This document shows positions 29,723 through 39,940 of a stretch of DNA of 41,053 nucleotides, piece after piece. The translations under genes were made by a program, and so were the position numbers. The stretch lies in NCBI GenBank assembly GCA_009602735.1, contig WELA01012332.1, positions 6,692 through 47,744 of the forward strand, written 5' to 3'. This stretch comes from Mesotaenium endlicherianum (taxonomy: Eukaryota; Streptophyta; Zygnematophyceae; Zygnematales; Mesotaeniaceae). The notes beneath the pieces were generated by a model. It made no database searches. It was not told the origin of the DNA and worked only from the letters and a program-made list of their open reading frames with translations. Each line of letters starts with the position of its first letter. Position 1 is the first letter of the stretch.

Positions 29723-31091
29723 ACAGATTTCGCTGAGGCTGGTCTCGGCTTAGTCCTACCACCACCTCTTCCATAGCCACCTCGAGAGTAACCACCTCTC
29801 CTTCTAGACTGTATAGCATTATACTCATACTCGTACTCATCACCCTGATCATCCTCAGCCTGGTCTCCTTCAATTGCATTGTAGGAACCGTGGGGCTTTT
29901 TGACAATCTTAGACACCAAAGCATTACCCTGGCGCTTGTGATTGAACTGCTGCTGATCCCAGGCATCAGCGTCCTGGATCAAGTTAGCCAGTTTCTCATA
30001 CTTCTTTTTAGCAAAATGACCAGAGACTTTGGATTTCAAGCCATACACGAAGTATGCTATTCTATACCGCTCTGGCAAATCTGGCTGCTTCATCATGTTC
30101 TCCTGGAACTTCTGAGCAAACTCAGCAACTGAAGTGGTCTGCTTCAGTGTCAAGGAGATCATTGCATACATAGCTTTCTCATGCTGATTGATGTCATCAA
30201 ACTTCTCATGCAGTTTCTCAACAAACTCTACCCAAGTAGGGTCACCAAGTTGCTGAGCCTTACGCTCTTCTATCCAATACAGCCACCAGTCTGCTGCACT
30301 GCCTTTCTGTAGTGCACCAGTGTGCCCGACCTTCTCGTAATCCTGCAACTCTGGGTAGTTGTCTAGCCACTGCTCAACATCAGCAAGAAACTTGATCAGG
30401 TAATACTTTTTGTTTCCTTCAAAATCATAGTCCTGGGGAGGTTTTGGCTTAGGCTTACTTGGCCCTCTGCCACCACCACCAGTGGTTTGAGAACCCAGTT
30501 GTCTTTGTCCCGCAGCAAAGACATTATGGTTCTTTTGTCCTCCTGTTGGGACTGATACATGCTCGCCATTTGCGATTGCATTTGCACAAATAATGCTCCC
30601 AAATCTACACTCTGAGGTGGGAGCCTAGCAAATGCAGCAGCAGCAGTGGCATCCACCCGCTGAGTAGTGTCCTCAACAGTCCCTCTTGCTCCTGCAGCAG
30701 CAATCCCTGCCGCATTCAGCTGATCACGAATTTGACCTAGAGGCACATTGAGTTGTACAGCAGGATGTGGGTTTTGAGCATTGGCCCTTGCTGCCATAAG
30801 TCCTTCCACAGTGTGCTCGTCCGCTGGCTGTCCCTCCCTCCTTTCTGTACCTTCTGCAGCTTTTGCTAATCGTTCGGCTTGTAATTTGACTCTCTCCTCC
30901 TCAGCCTGTTGTGCCGCGACTACAGCAATAGCAGCTGCCTCATCTGCAGCCTCTCTAGCTGCAGTATCCGCCACTGCTTTTGAATAGGTACGGGATCTCG
31001 CTACATGGCTTTCAGCTTGGTTTTTGACATTCTCGTTATCCTGGTTCTCCATGTCTCAGGAGGTGCTAGTTTAAGACCTTGTCTTTACCAT
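29614..31091 (-). pseudogene. gag of copy F
   Basis: The gag ATG at 31091 is followed by two stops within 15 codons (TAA and TGA where copy B has CAG/CAA-type and CGA codons). It is then open from 31052, with a one-base frameshift near 30503. The core is well kept (VEFVEKLHEKFDDINQ, YRIAYFVYGLKSKV) and the zinc knuckle is canonical: CFHCQQLGHFREQC near 29690-29735. The slippery heptamer is altered to UUUGAAA (29632-29638). Confidence 0.9.
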
Positions 31092-31110
31092 ACAAAGAAA
31101 ACTGTGATAA

Positions 31111-31124
31111 CTGCTCCGATACCA
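31111..31124 (-). other. Primer-binding site, copy F
   Basis: The minus strand reads TGGTATCGGAGCAG, identical to copy A and one mismatch from the usual initiator-Met tRNA site over 12 bases. Confidence 0.75.
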
Positions 31125-31125
31125 C

Positions 31126-31843
31126 CGAAATGACTCAACTTACCAAAGAGGCGATTAACGATTAATGAAGATCTTTATATCAGCAAGTAATCTTTATGAT
31201 ATTTTCTGTTAATTGATTAAACAGAAAAAGACAACAAACTAGCAGTGGATTATACTCAAAAGTCAAATGCAAGTATACTAGCATCGATAATGCAAACAAT
31301 AAACTCATACGTAAGCAAGGCTGGAAGACAGTGCGTATCAATGGCTTCTCGCCTTAGATTCAGATCGCTCTCAGTAAGCTGTACAAGAGAGTTGGCCTCG
31401 TTTCCGAATGCCGAACTCGAGAGCAATGCCTAGCATATGTACATGGAATGAGTTTACTGTTCAACGGCAAGTGCGATGGCACCGCCTACCCGGGAGTTAA
31501 CCACGTTGGTAGGACCTCGGCTAACCAAATCCACCGCCATCTCCCATCATCCCAAATTGCCGTCCATCCTCAGGATGTCATCTGGCCATTCATCTAGCAT
31601 ACCACACTTAGATGCATATCTAGGCAATTCGCAGCTACCGAGTACGGAAGTCAGCCGGCTGTCAAACAATGTGTGAGCAAACTGACCTAAGTTGACTTCA
31701 GCCTGCTGCTTCTGCTGAGTCATTAAACGGATATTTTTATAAAGTCCAACAGACGGAATATTAGCTAGAGTTCAGCAGGCTGAACTAAATTAACTATTAT
31801 ATGTCAATGAATATCATATTGACCAACATACTGATTCATTACA
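31126..31843 (-). repeat. 5' LTR of copy F (718 bp)
   Basis: It matches the family LTR throughout. The first base of the TG end is mutated (CGAAATGACTC), while the right end GATTCATTACA is intact. Confidence 0.92.
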
Positions 31844-32076
31844 TCTGGCCACTCATCTAGCACACCACACTTAGATGCATAACTAGGCAGTTCACTGCTA
31901 CCAAATACGACAGCCAGCTGAGTGTCAAAGAATGTGTCAGCAAGCTGACCTAAGTCAGCATGCTAACCTAAGTTGACTTCAGCCTGCTGTTCCCGACTGA
32001 GTTCCTAAAATTAAGTATTGGTAATCCAACAGACTTCATATTACTAAAATACAGTAGACCGAACTTATTGACTATT

Positions 32077-33057
32077 TGTAACGTTTCTGCTTTCCACGAG
32101 GATCTTTGCTCGGTATTCAAGGATAATTTAATATTAGCAGAAAGAAATAACGATAACTTCGAGAAAATGCACAATCCTTGTGAAAGCGAAAATGTAAACT
32201 AATAGAATTTGTGCTTGTGAGAGTTGCACTCACAATGACTCACGCAAGTATATATACTTGCACAATCGTGAGGCACTGGAGTGCTTCGAGTCACCACCTA
32301 GGGCACTGGTTCATGTTCAACGAAAAATGGTTGAATTGGAGACAACCAATTCGGCCAAATGCTCCTAACGCGCCGTTTGGCTTTTAGGAGACTTTTCGAC
32401 GATTTTGAAAAAACCGTTATACGCCAAACGGGCGTTTTCGCGTCCGCGAAACTTTTGAAAAAGTCGCGACTGCTCGCGTGGTCGCGTACCTATTGATTTG
32501 ACATGAACCAAGAGTTATAAAAACTACTTTGGCCAATCGGTTAGGTGTGAACGTTTTAAACGAAAGGTCGCGGGTTTGAATCCGCCGAAATGCAAAGTAA
32601 CTTTGCATATTATGTTTCGTGTAACTTTACGACGATTTTCGGAATCGCGACGCGACGACCGGGAGGTCGCGGGTTCGATTCCGACCTTGGGCCACAACTC
32701 GGTGTTTTCTTTCGGGTTAGCGACGCGTCGTTAACCGAAAACAATGACTGTTAATATCCGAAATAGTGACAGTCAAAATAAATTAATCAATCCATAATTG
32801 ATTAAGTTATTCCGCCATAATTAATCAAACTACTTTATGATTACTTACGTTATACTTTTGCGAAGTAATCGAATTACTTTACGATTCTTTTTGCAATAGT
32901 ATTCGGGTCGTTTCGCCAATCGACCGGGAATTAGTCGGCACACGTGTGTGTCGAAATAATTCGATAACCATGCAATCTCATACAAAATAAAAGTATAACG
33001 TCTTTTAGGTAATTAGAAAAACGTTCTAAATACGCCTAAAAAGCTCAGATCGTTACA
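32077..33057 (+). mobile_element. Solo LTR Z (981 bp) with perfect 5-bp target duplication
   Basis: It begins TGTAACG and ends CGTTACA (perfect inverted repeat), and is flanked on both sides by CTATT (32072-32076 and 33058-33062). It has no coding sequence. Inside are the perfect 18-bp palindrome GCAAGTATATATACTTGC (about 32243-32260), CpG-rich inverted segments near 32370-32450, and two tRNA T-arm-like motifs. It is unrelated to the other LTRs here. Confidence 0.85.
32530..32686 (+). other. tRNA-like Pol III box motifs inside LTR Z
   Basis: TGGCCAATCGG (32530-32540) resembles an A box. GGTTTGAATCC (32573-32583) and GGTTCGATTCC (32672-32682) match the B-box consensus, the second one perfectly, with a GGTCG/CGACC stem around it (32665-32686). 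A full cloverleaf could not be folded by eye, so these are tRNA-derived remnants or chance matches and are not called as tRNA genes. Confidence 0.35.
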
Positions 33058-33108
33058 CTATTATATATAAATGAATATAATATCTAACCAATATACTGAT
33101 TAATTACA

Positions 33109-33480
33109 TGGCCCCAGCTCTCTTCTAACCTCTCAAAGGCTCCTTGGTGTAACTCAAAATCATCCCTCTCTAGTTGCATAGAGGCCTTTGACAAGCTATC
33201 TTCAGACCAAGGTGTCAGCTATTCAATTTGCAAGTCCAACTTGAAAGGGACAGTGAGGGCATAGAACTCCCTGACCAAGTGAGCCACTTGGGGATCTGAG
33301 TGGGTGCCTCTCTTGATGGCAGCAAACACATGATAATTATGGAATCTGATCAAAAGCTGGTTGTCCTGGATCTTAGGTTGAGACAACTGGATAGCAGCTA
33401 TAGCAGCCACCACTCCATGAGCCACAAAAGATGAGCAGGCGCAGCACACATGCCTTATATCTCAAACTGCTTCCTAGAAG
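33109..33480 (-). pseudogene. Unrecognised coding-like fragment next to the LTR tail
   Basis: A frame from 33449 to 33219 encodes a Cys-rich start and a mixed body (IRFHNYHVFAAIKRG, VAHLVREFYALTVPFKL). After the stop the same frame continues with protein-like sequence (ASMQLERDDFELHQGAFERL) to the LTR. I recognise no family. It could be the original flank of the element whose LTR ends at 33108. Confidence 0.3.
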
Positions 33481-33571
33481 CCAAATCTGTGTGCATAGGA
33501 TGTGTCACACGTAAAGAACAGCATGACCAAATCTGGGGACAAAATGGTCTTAACACTAGGTATCCCATCGA

Positions 33572-33601
33572 ACCATATATGGTCCTCGGACCATATATGG
33601 T
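33572..33601. repeat. Duplicated 12-bp palindrome
   Basis: ACCATATATGGT, itself a perfect palindrome, occurs twice (33572-33583 and 33590-33601) separated by CCTCGG. It can form either two small hairpins or one large one. It lies at the 3' edge of the integrase remnant. Confidence 0.7.
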
Positions 33602-33689
33602 CTAGCTAACCCCCATTTTTCAGCGCTGACCTCCAGGGTGCTATAGTTGACCAAATGGTACAATCTATGGCTCAAACGAACTGTACAGA

Positions 33690-34019
33690 CTTGAACCTTA
33701 GGCGAAAAAATGCGAAATGGTCTTCCGATCATTAACGACAAAGTTACAGTCATACAAGGAGAGTAAGATCGGAGCGACGCCGGATTCCTAAAGCTGTATC
33801 CCATAGATAACCAGGGAATACGGAGATCCCACTCACTAACGTCGTACGCTAATCAGTTTCAGTGCAGACCGCGCTTAATTGTGTGTACGACCCGCTCAGG
33901 TAAGCCATCTGCCTGCGGGTGTTCACGAGAAGTAGTTCTATGGTCAATGAAGGAGCGTTCGAGAAGGACAGCGAGCTCACCTTGAAATTCCAATCCCTGG
34001 TCGGTGAAGTACGTGATTC
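33690..34019 (-). pseudogene. Integrase core remnant of a further Ty3/gypsy lineage
   Basis: On the minus strand from 34019: YFTDQGLEFQGEL holds the second catalytic Asp. IDHRTTSREHPQADGLPERV holds the catalytic Glu. ISEWDL-like VSEWDLRIPWLSMGYSFRN follows, and a degraded GRPF segment comes near 33715. Two in-frame stops lie near 33865. The DHRTTSR...QADGLxERVV pattern is that of a different Ty3 clade from copies A-F. No RT or LTR of this element was found nearby. Confidence 0.8.
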
Positions 34020-35777
34020 AGGATTCAAAACCTAACTTTAGGAACATTGATATCTTGTCTAAGTGAGATAAATTTCAAACCAAAATTACTTAGATGATAG
34101 ATGCTGGATGCTCTTGCATGGTGCAAATCATGGATTTTTCTGCAACTTATCAGCGTATGTTTTGAAGTGCTATGGAAACTCTCCTAGTTAATTGAGTGTT
34201 CTTCTCCAGGTTCTAGACTACGATTTCAAGAAACCACGAGTCGAAGGACGACTTCACAGTTCCAACTTATTCCAACTTTTTCACGGATGTTTCAAAGTTA
34301 CTTGAAGATTGGCCGTCAAATTCTCAAAAGTACTCTTTGAGTCCCCATTACTATATTACTTGTTTGAGATTGTTCTAAATGAAACTACATATGAATGACG
34401 TTATGTCGCAACCTTGAAAGGGAAAAGAACGGTGGTTGCAAAAACCAAGCACAAACTTGTTTCTCATTAGACTGTAAATTAGTTGTTTCGGTCTTAGATT
34501 TATGATATTGAATGATAATATTTATTACAGCTTTTGAATTTTGTCAATTGCTTAACGAACCAAATGACAACTTTTGGGACCCATTGAAATTTCAAAACTT
34601 GGACTTGTGGGTCATTTAATTAATTTCCTCGCATGCTATGAATGAAAACCACACTATTCTGCCTATATGTGTCCTTTACATTATCTTTTCTTTACTCGCC
34701 TTCGCTGTTTCCTGTCCGCCGCTCCGCACACACGGGCTCACACCAGCCTTCTCGCTCGTTTTCCAGCCTTCTCTCCGCCCTCGCCGTTTCTTGTGCATAA
34801 GGCGGGAGTAAAATAATCCTTTCTTTAAAACAATACCGGTGTAACATGTATATGTTGTAAGATTGAAAGTGATGGGATCGATTCCAACTTTCAATGCGAT
34901 ATGTTCTGAGCTTGAATTCAAGATTGTAAAGTTCTTTTCAAAAACATCACCAAAAATCCCGCCTCGCAGAGCAAGTTCCGGAGTTTGACCCACTTGGGGT
35001 CGTGAATAGCAACAAAGTAGAAAAACGTTTGCCACTACATATTCACGTCACACCTAACGATCACGTGAACTTTGTCAAGGGTGACAAGTAGGGGCGAATG
35101 CTGAACTATGCTGGACGAGGCCCGCATCAAGACTTTCTGCGCTGCCAAGTGTAAGAATGACGCAAGTACTTGACCAACTTGAAAAGTGTTTTAACGTCTT
35201 CGAGTTAGCTGCAGCTCAGTACCGATTGATAACGATACGGTCGGCTGGCGACCGATTCGCGGACAGCACACAGCTTGGCCCCCTCTAAGGGCGGCAAGAA
35301 AATTTCTGACTCCACAAGTGCACCAAAATGCGCAGAAAGATTCGTCTACATCGGTGCACCTTCTAGGGAACGCATATAGTCTGACTCAAGTCTGTGTCGG
35401 CATCTCGCTAGCCGCGCGAATCCAAGATCCTCGTGATGTACTTGTAGATTCGACAAACTAGGGTCTTCTCCGTTGCACCTGCTGGGGCATGCTGGGGTGT
35501 GCTGGGCCACGCGCAGGCGTGTCAGTGCGCTCCCCGCTAGGCGCAAAAGTCGTTGCGGAGTTGCAAGCAGCTTCAAAACTGGCTGCAAGTGACGATTCGA
35601 GGACAACGTTGGTGCCATTTGGTGCAGCAAGTTGGAATGTACTGGGAAAAGAACGATACAGAAATAACTCTTGCCCAAACTCAAGGGCCACAAGTCCTTT
35701 CAGTTGTAACGATTTCTGCTATATCTTTGACGTTCTTGATACTTGATTATCTTCATGCCAGGCCAGGTTAGGAAGTC
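34020..35777. other. Non-coding region upstream of the kinase gene
   Basis: About 1.75 kb with no convincing gene. The left 650 bp are AT-rich. A minus-strand frame at 35035-34676 has no recognisable domain and ends in a basic low-complexity tail, so it is not called. The part from about 35200 becomes more GC-rich and would contain the kinase promoter; no clear TATA box was recognised. Confidence 0.5.
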
Positions 35778-37679
35778 ATGGCGGGAATAGGCTGTGAAGG
35801 CAGATGCCTTGATAGCAGACTTATAATAGAGAAAGCAGACACAGGCTATGCAAGTCTGTCTGATGCGTACAAAATTGGAGAAGAATTAGGTCGTGGGAGG
35901 GTAGGTGTAGTGCGGGAGTGCTTCGACAGGGCGACGGGAGAGAAGTTGGCGTGCAAGACAGTTTTGAAGTCCAGCCTAAAGTCCCCTGAGGACGTGCAGG
36001 GGTTGAGAAACGAGGTCGCAGCCCTGGAGGAGCTGGCAGGGCACCCAAACATAATTGACCTCAGGAGAGTCTTTGAGGACCCTTTTGGCGTCCACTTGGT
36101 GATGGAGTTCTGCGAGGGGGGGGACCTGTTCGACGAGCTGGAGCGCAGGGGGGCCCCTTTCACGGAGGCGGAGGCGGCAGAAGTGTTCTTGCAGATAGCC
36201 TTTGCGGTGGAGCACTGCCACCGGTCGGGCATCTTGCACAGGGACATCAAGCCCGAGAACGTGCTCGTCAAGAGAATCTATAGCGGCAGCAGCTGCTCCT
36301 TCTGCAGCAGCCCCAGGTCCAGCTGCAGCTCGAGCAGCTGCAGCAGCAGCAGAGGAGCATCGGCACCCCTGGCCGGCTCGCCCTCTCCTTATGAAGTGCA
36401 CGCTTGGTGTAAGCCCGGGCAGAGGCAGAGGTGCCGCTGCCTCCTGCCGCGGCTGGAGGTGAAGCTGGCGGACTTTGGGCTGGCCACGCGCATGGACGGC
36501 GCGGGGCGAGCGGCGGGGTTGGCCGGCAGCCCCTTCTACGTTGCGCCAGAGGTGGTGCTGGCGCACAGCTGCACGTCTGCTGCCGACATGTGGAGCCTGG
36601 GCACGCTGCTGTACAGCTTACTCTCCCAAGACCTGCCCTTCATGGGCTCCAGCCACCTGGCAGACCAGACGCACCACGCGCGCACCAGCCAGGTGTCGCC
36701 CGTGCCTTTCTCCCGCGCGCCCTGGGCGGCGGTCTCGCACGCTGCCAAAGAGCTCATCCTGCTGCTGCTGCACCCCGACCCTGTGGAGCGCCCCACAGCT
36801 GGCGCTCTGCTGGCAGGCCACCCCTGGATGTCCAAGACCTGGCACAGCGCTTCCGCAGCTCCTGCTGCTGCATCTGCTGCTGCTGCTGCTCCTCGTCTGG
36901 CGCCCGTCCTCGTCGCCGTCAGCCGGCGGCAGCGTGTCCCCACGCCGCCCAGCAGCCCTCGGACACCTGGCAGCTTCTCGGGCTGTGTGTCGCACCACAA
37001 GAGGCACAAGCCCGCAGCTCTCTCTGGGCTTGGGGGCTCTCCCAGGGGACCTGCTGCTGGCGCGGCTGGGTCCACCGACGGAAGCGCTGCCTTCGCCTCC
37101 TCTCCCATCGGCCCCGACTCCCCCTCCCGCCCCACTCCCTGCCGCCCCAGCGCCCTGTCCCCGCAAGCGGACGCACGCGCTCATGGTCACGCTCAAGCGT
37201 ACGCGCCCGCACACGCGCACACTGACAGGCCCGTGCTGTCGGCGCTTGACAGACGCCCACGCCCGCCTGCCTCGCTGGCGGCCTACCCCGGCAGCGGCGG
37301 GGCCTCAGCCTTGGAGACTTTGAAGATGCCATCGATGCTCGGGAGAAGCGCGCGTGCGCCCGCCTCGCTGGCAGCTCCCCGCATGGACGGCAGAGCGGCC
37401 GCCACGTTGTGCCATTCTGGCGGACGCGACAGCAGCGGAGGCGGCAGAGGCTCAGAGTATGGGCCGAGTAGTGCCCGCCTTAGCTCCGCATCTTTCTCCG
37501 CAGATGAGGTGGCGGATGAGGTGGCGGAGCTGGTGATGGAGATTTCGACCACCATCCGACGCCGCCAGGTGGTGTCCAGCGAGGCTGCTCAGAGCTTTGG
37601 ATCGTGCTTGGAAGAGCAGGCCGAGTCTGTTTATGTTTCGTCCTATCTGTTGGGCACCTACAGCGGTATCATAGTATGA
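35778..37679 (+). CDS. Ser/Thr protein kinase, CDPK/PEPKR2-like, intronless (633 aa)
   Basis: A complete kinase domain spans about residues 31-355: Gly loop GRGRVGVV (38-45), Lys60 in ACK, Glu79 in helix C, HRDIKPEN (154-161), DFG (232-234), GLAGSPFYVAPE (247-258) and HPW (348-350). The GLAGSP-YVAPE stretch and overall layout resemble plant PEPKR2/CDPK-related kinases, but no EF hands follow, so calcium regulation is not indicated. A Ser/Cys-rich insert of about 60 residues (166-226) separates the catalytic loop from DFG. The tail (360-633) is Ala/Pro/Ser/His-rich and probably disordered. The start is fixed by an in-frame TAG at 35769-35771, nine bases upstream, and a G at +4. GC content is far above that of the left half of the window. 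All catalytic residues are present, so it is probably active. The long ORFs in other frames are GC-driven shadows. Confidence 0.9.
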   Translation: MAGIGCEGRCLDSRLIIEKADTGYASLSDAYKIGEELGRGRVGVVRECFDRATGEKLACKTVLKSSLKSPEDVQGLRNEVAALEELAGHPNIIDLRRVFEDPFGVHLVMEFCEGGDLFDELERRGAPFTEAEAAEVFLQIAFAVEHCHRSGILHRDIKPENVLVKRIYSGSSCSFCSSPRSSCSSSSCSSSRGASAPLAGSPSPYEVHAWCKPGQRQRCRCLLPRLEVKLADFGLATRMDGAGRAAGLAGSPFYVAPEVVLAHSCTSAADMWSLGTLLYSLLSQDLPFMGSSHLADQTHHARTSQVSPVPFSRAPWAAVSHAAKELILLLLHPDPVERPTAGALLAGHPWMSKTWHSASAAPAAASAAAAAPRLAPVLVAVSRRQRVPTPPSSPRTPGSFSGCVSHHKRHKPAALSGLGGSPRGPAAGAAGSTDGSAAFASSPIGPDSPSRPTPCRPSALSPQADARAHGHAQAYAPAHAHTDRPVLSALDRRPRPPASLAAYPGSGGASALETLKMPSMLGRSARAPASLAAPRMDGRAAATLCHSGGRDSSGGGRGSEYGPSSARLSSASFSADEVADEVAELVMEISTTIRRRQVVSSEAAQSFGSCLEEQAESVYVSSYLLGTYSGIIV

Positions 37680-39940
37680 AATTTATGATGCTGACTAGCG
37701 TGCCTTGGAGGCTTGCTTTGGAGGTGTATGTGTATACTACAGTATATTATGTTACAGTGAGTTGTAGCGTAGATAAGGTTCTTGCTCTCGCACGAAGCGA
37801 AGGCCTGCGCAGGCCTCCCGCCCTCCACATGCTGATTGTAGGATGCGGAGGAGGGGAGGCCTTCACGGCCTTTTAGTTGAAGGGCCTGAGTATATGAATG
37901 TCGAAAAGAATATTGGTCTGGACATGGCTTGCCGGCTCTCTGGAGAGGTTGGCTGACCATCTCGCCAGCTCGCCAGCCCGCCAGCTCGCCAGCTTGCTGT
38001 TCTTTCGCCCCTGCAATGGGAGGGGTAGGTGCGAGAGAATCTGTCCAATAGTGGGATTCTAAAGGGGGGGCTTCAGAATTTCGATGCATTCTCCTCTGAA
38101 GAGAACGGTCATCGAATTGCCGCGTGCTGCTAGCCTGCTTGCAAGTCAGCGGATCCCTCTGCCAGCCAGGCGCTCTGGTGCGGCAGCAAGGTGCTCGTTA
38201 GGCCCGGCGCGAAGGTTAGGCGCACGTCTGTCTATCAAGCAGGTTAGGCGCAGGCTTGCGCGCGCATGTTAGGCGCAGGTTAGGCGAACACCAGATTCAA
38301 CGCCGAAGCTCACTTGGCACGTGTTCTGCTCTCCCCTTCAGCTCTTAGCATTTAGCTTTTAGCTCTTAACTCTTGCGTATGCTTCAATTTCCGCTGGAGG
38401 CGCTCTCAGAAATAGCTCTCTAGGATGCCAGAGATCATGCAGGGTAAGTAGGTCGCGTCAGCACGCGGGGTCGGTTGGTAAGAAGGTTGGTAGGTAGGTA
38501 GACTGTAGTTGAAACATGCAGGAGAGGGCTTGTGTGTGGAAGGGCTGGCTGGCATGATAAGCCGCTGTAGATCTTCAGTCAGCTAGTATCTCCCACATGG
38601 CGGAAGCCCGTCGTGCCCTGTGCACATGTAAATATTTGCAACAAAGCTGTAGCACGGAATTGAATGGACTCATTTCTAAGAAGCTAGCATCTTCCTTGTG
38701 ACTGAAACCCTTTTCTCTGTATCCGATTCACTGTTGCGCAAATTTGCAACAGCAGCAAGTTGATTCAACTAACTTCTTTGCATAGATTTTGATGCTTATG
38801 GTCATGCTGATAGAACGCACGTGCACTTGGCAGCGGGCTCTGGCTGTGTCTGATGCAAATGTAGCATGTCATTTTGATTGCTCTCAGCAAGCACAGATCT
38901 TCCGTCAGTGGCCTTGCGCAATCTACTTGTGGATGTTAAACAATTACCACTTCTAACGGGTAGACACGGAAGCTGAGATCTAATATGTATTATGTAGCAT
39001 GATGAGGATGGCCTTTGTAATGCTCCAAATTGGTCATCAGGCTTGTGCACAGCCTGTGAGACACACCGCCCGCGAAAGTACATTACTTATGAATGTCTTC
39101 ATGCAGTAGAAGTCCTCACAAAACAAAAAGATACAGCAGCTCATGGTGCTTCAATATCTGCCAGGACGTGCCATTTCTCCGTGTGCATTGAGGTACATGT
39201 AATGACAAGGCCTGGCCTGCAACGTTCGCAGACCATGAGCAATCAGATAATTTTAAAACACCCAAGTTACTGAATGTACTAGACACCACCAGCTCTTATC
39301 ATTATACTCAGTGACCTTTGTATAGAAGCAGATCGTAAGAGACACGCATGCACTTCATATTGCAGCTGCTATGTCAACATCCTCTGCTACTTTTCAGATG
39401 AATAGCCTGGTCATACCTTTTCCCTCACAGGCTAAACAGACGTGGGGGACCGAATTATATATATTTGTGGAGATATGAACATTGCACGATTTCAGATTCG
39501 CATCACTTGGTAGCTGCAATATATAACCTCTGAAAATAGTGTCAATCTCTATAAGTTTCACACCCTTTAATCGTCTCCCCTCTAAAACACGGAGCAATCG
39601 AGCAAGTTGGTCAAATCATAGGAGACGCACGCAGTACTTTACACTGATAGTGGCACTCATCTCCAATCTCCGAAGCGTTGACACGTATTCATAATGTGTT
39701 TCCAAATACACACACTCGTGCGCACGGCCGCACACACACACGCGCGCGCACGCGGACATCCAAAAGCAGTACACATGTCAACACATCCACACTTACTCAC
39801 TTTCTTCAGTTTGTACAGTCATCTCCTCTGGACTAGAACGCCTACAAATCCTAGTCCATTTATTCAATAGGTTCAAAACATAAGCAGCCACACCTACATA
39901 CACGCGAATAATGAACAGAGCATCCACATTCTCAGCAGTA
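37680..39940. other. Non-coding region with short repeats downstream of the kinase
   Basis: No gene is recognised. Visible are CGCCAGC repeats (37957-37995), GTTAGGCGCA repeats (about 38195-38290), TTAGCTnTT repeats (38338-38370), a TTGGTAGG run (38470-38502) and a CA/CG-rich tract (39706-39757). The beginning would hold the kinase 3' UTR. Confidence 0.5.
38195..38290 (+). repeat. GTTAGGCGCA short repeat cluster
   Basis: Five irregularly spaced copies of GTTAGGC followed by GCA, CCG or GAA lie within about 95 bp. Spacing is too irregular for a simple tandem repeat. Confidence 0.55.

Larger units (their letters stand above)
23382..31843 (-). mobile_element. Chromovirus copy F (8.46 kb including a nested solo LTR)
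   Basis: It has a 5' LTR at 31126-31843, primer site, gag, protease, RT, integrase/chromodomain and ORF3, then a 3' LTR at 23382-24801 interrupted by solo LTR Y1. RNase H and the integrase N-terminus are deleted (junction about 28062). The flanks (TGCTG left, TCTGG right) do not form a target duplication: the left side is copy C gag and the right side is the interior of another LTR, so sequence has been lost at one side. Confidence 0.92.
31844..33108 (-). repeat. Tail of a second-subfamily LTR, split by solo LTR Z
   Basis: The parts are 31844-32076 and 33058-33108. It starts abruptly at TCTGGCCACTCATC, in the middle of the LTR, next to copy F, and ends CTGATTAATTACA. It shares the extra GCTAACCTAAGTTGAC block only with the 3' LTR of copy C, so it may be the outer end of the 5' LTR of copy C. 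Confidence 0.8.

Noticed and set aside
32665-32686. A true tRNA gene in LTR Z
   Set aside because: Only B-box/T-arm-like sequence is present. No acceptor stem or anticodon arm could be paired by eye.
34676-35035. Minus-strand ORF of 119 codons
   Set aside because: No recognisable domain, a basic low-complexity C-terminus, no homolog in the window and no splice or start context. It may be chance.
35346-35693. Overlapping minus-strand ORFs upstream of the kinase
   Set aside because: They are short, mutually overlapping in different frames, and without motifs; more likely kinase promoter/5' UTR DNA.
36431-37225. Long ORFs in other frames and on the minus strand across the kinase gene
   Set aside because: They come from GC-rich sequence with few stops. 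Only the 35778-37679 frame has conserved kinase motifs.
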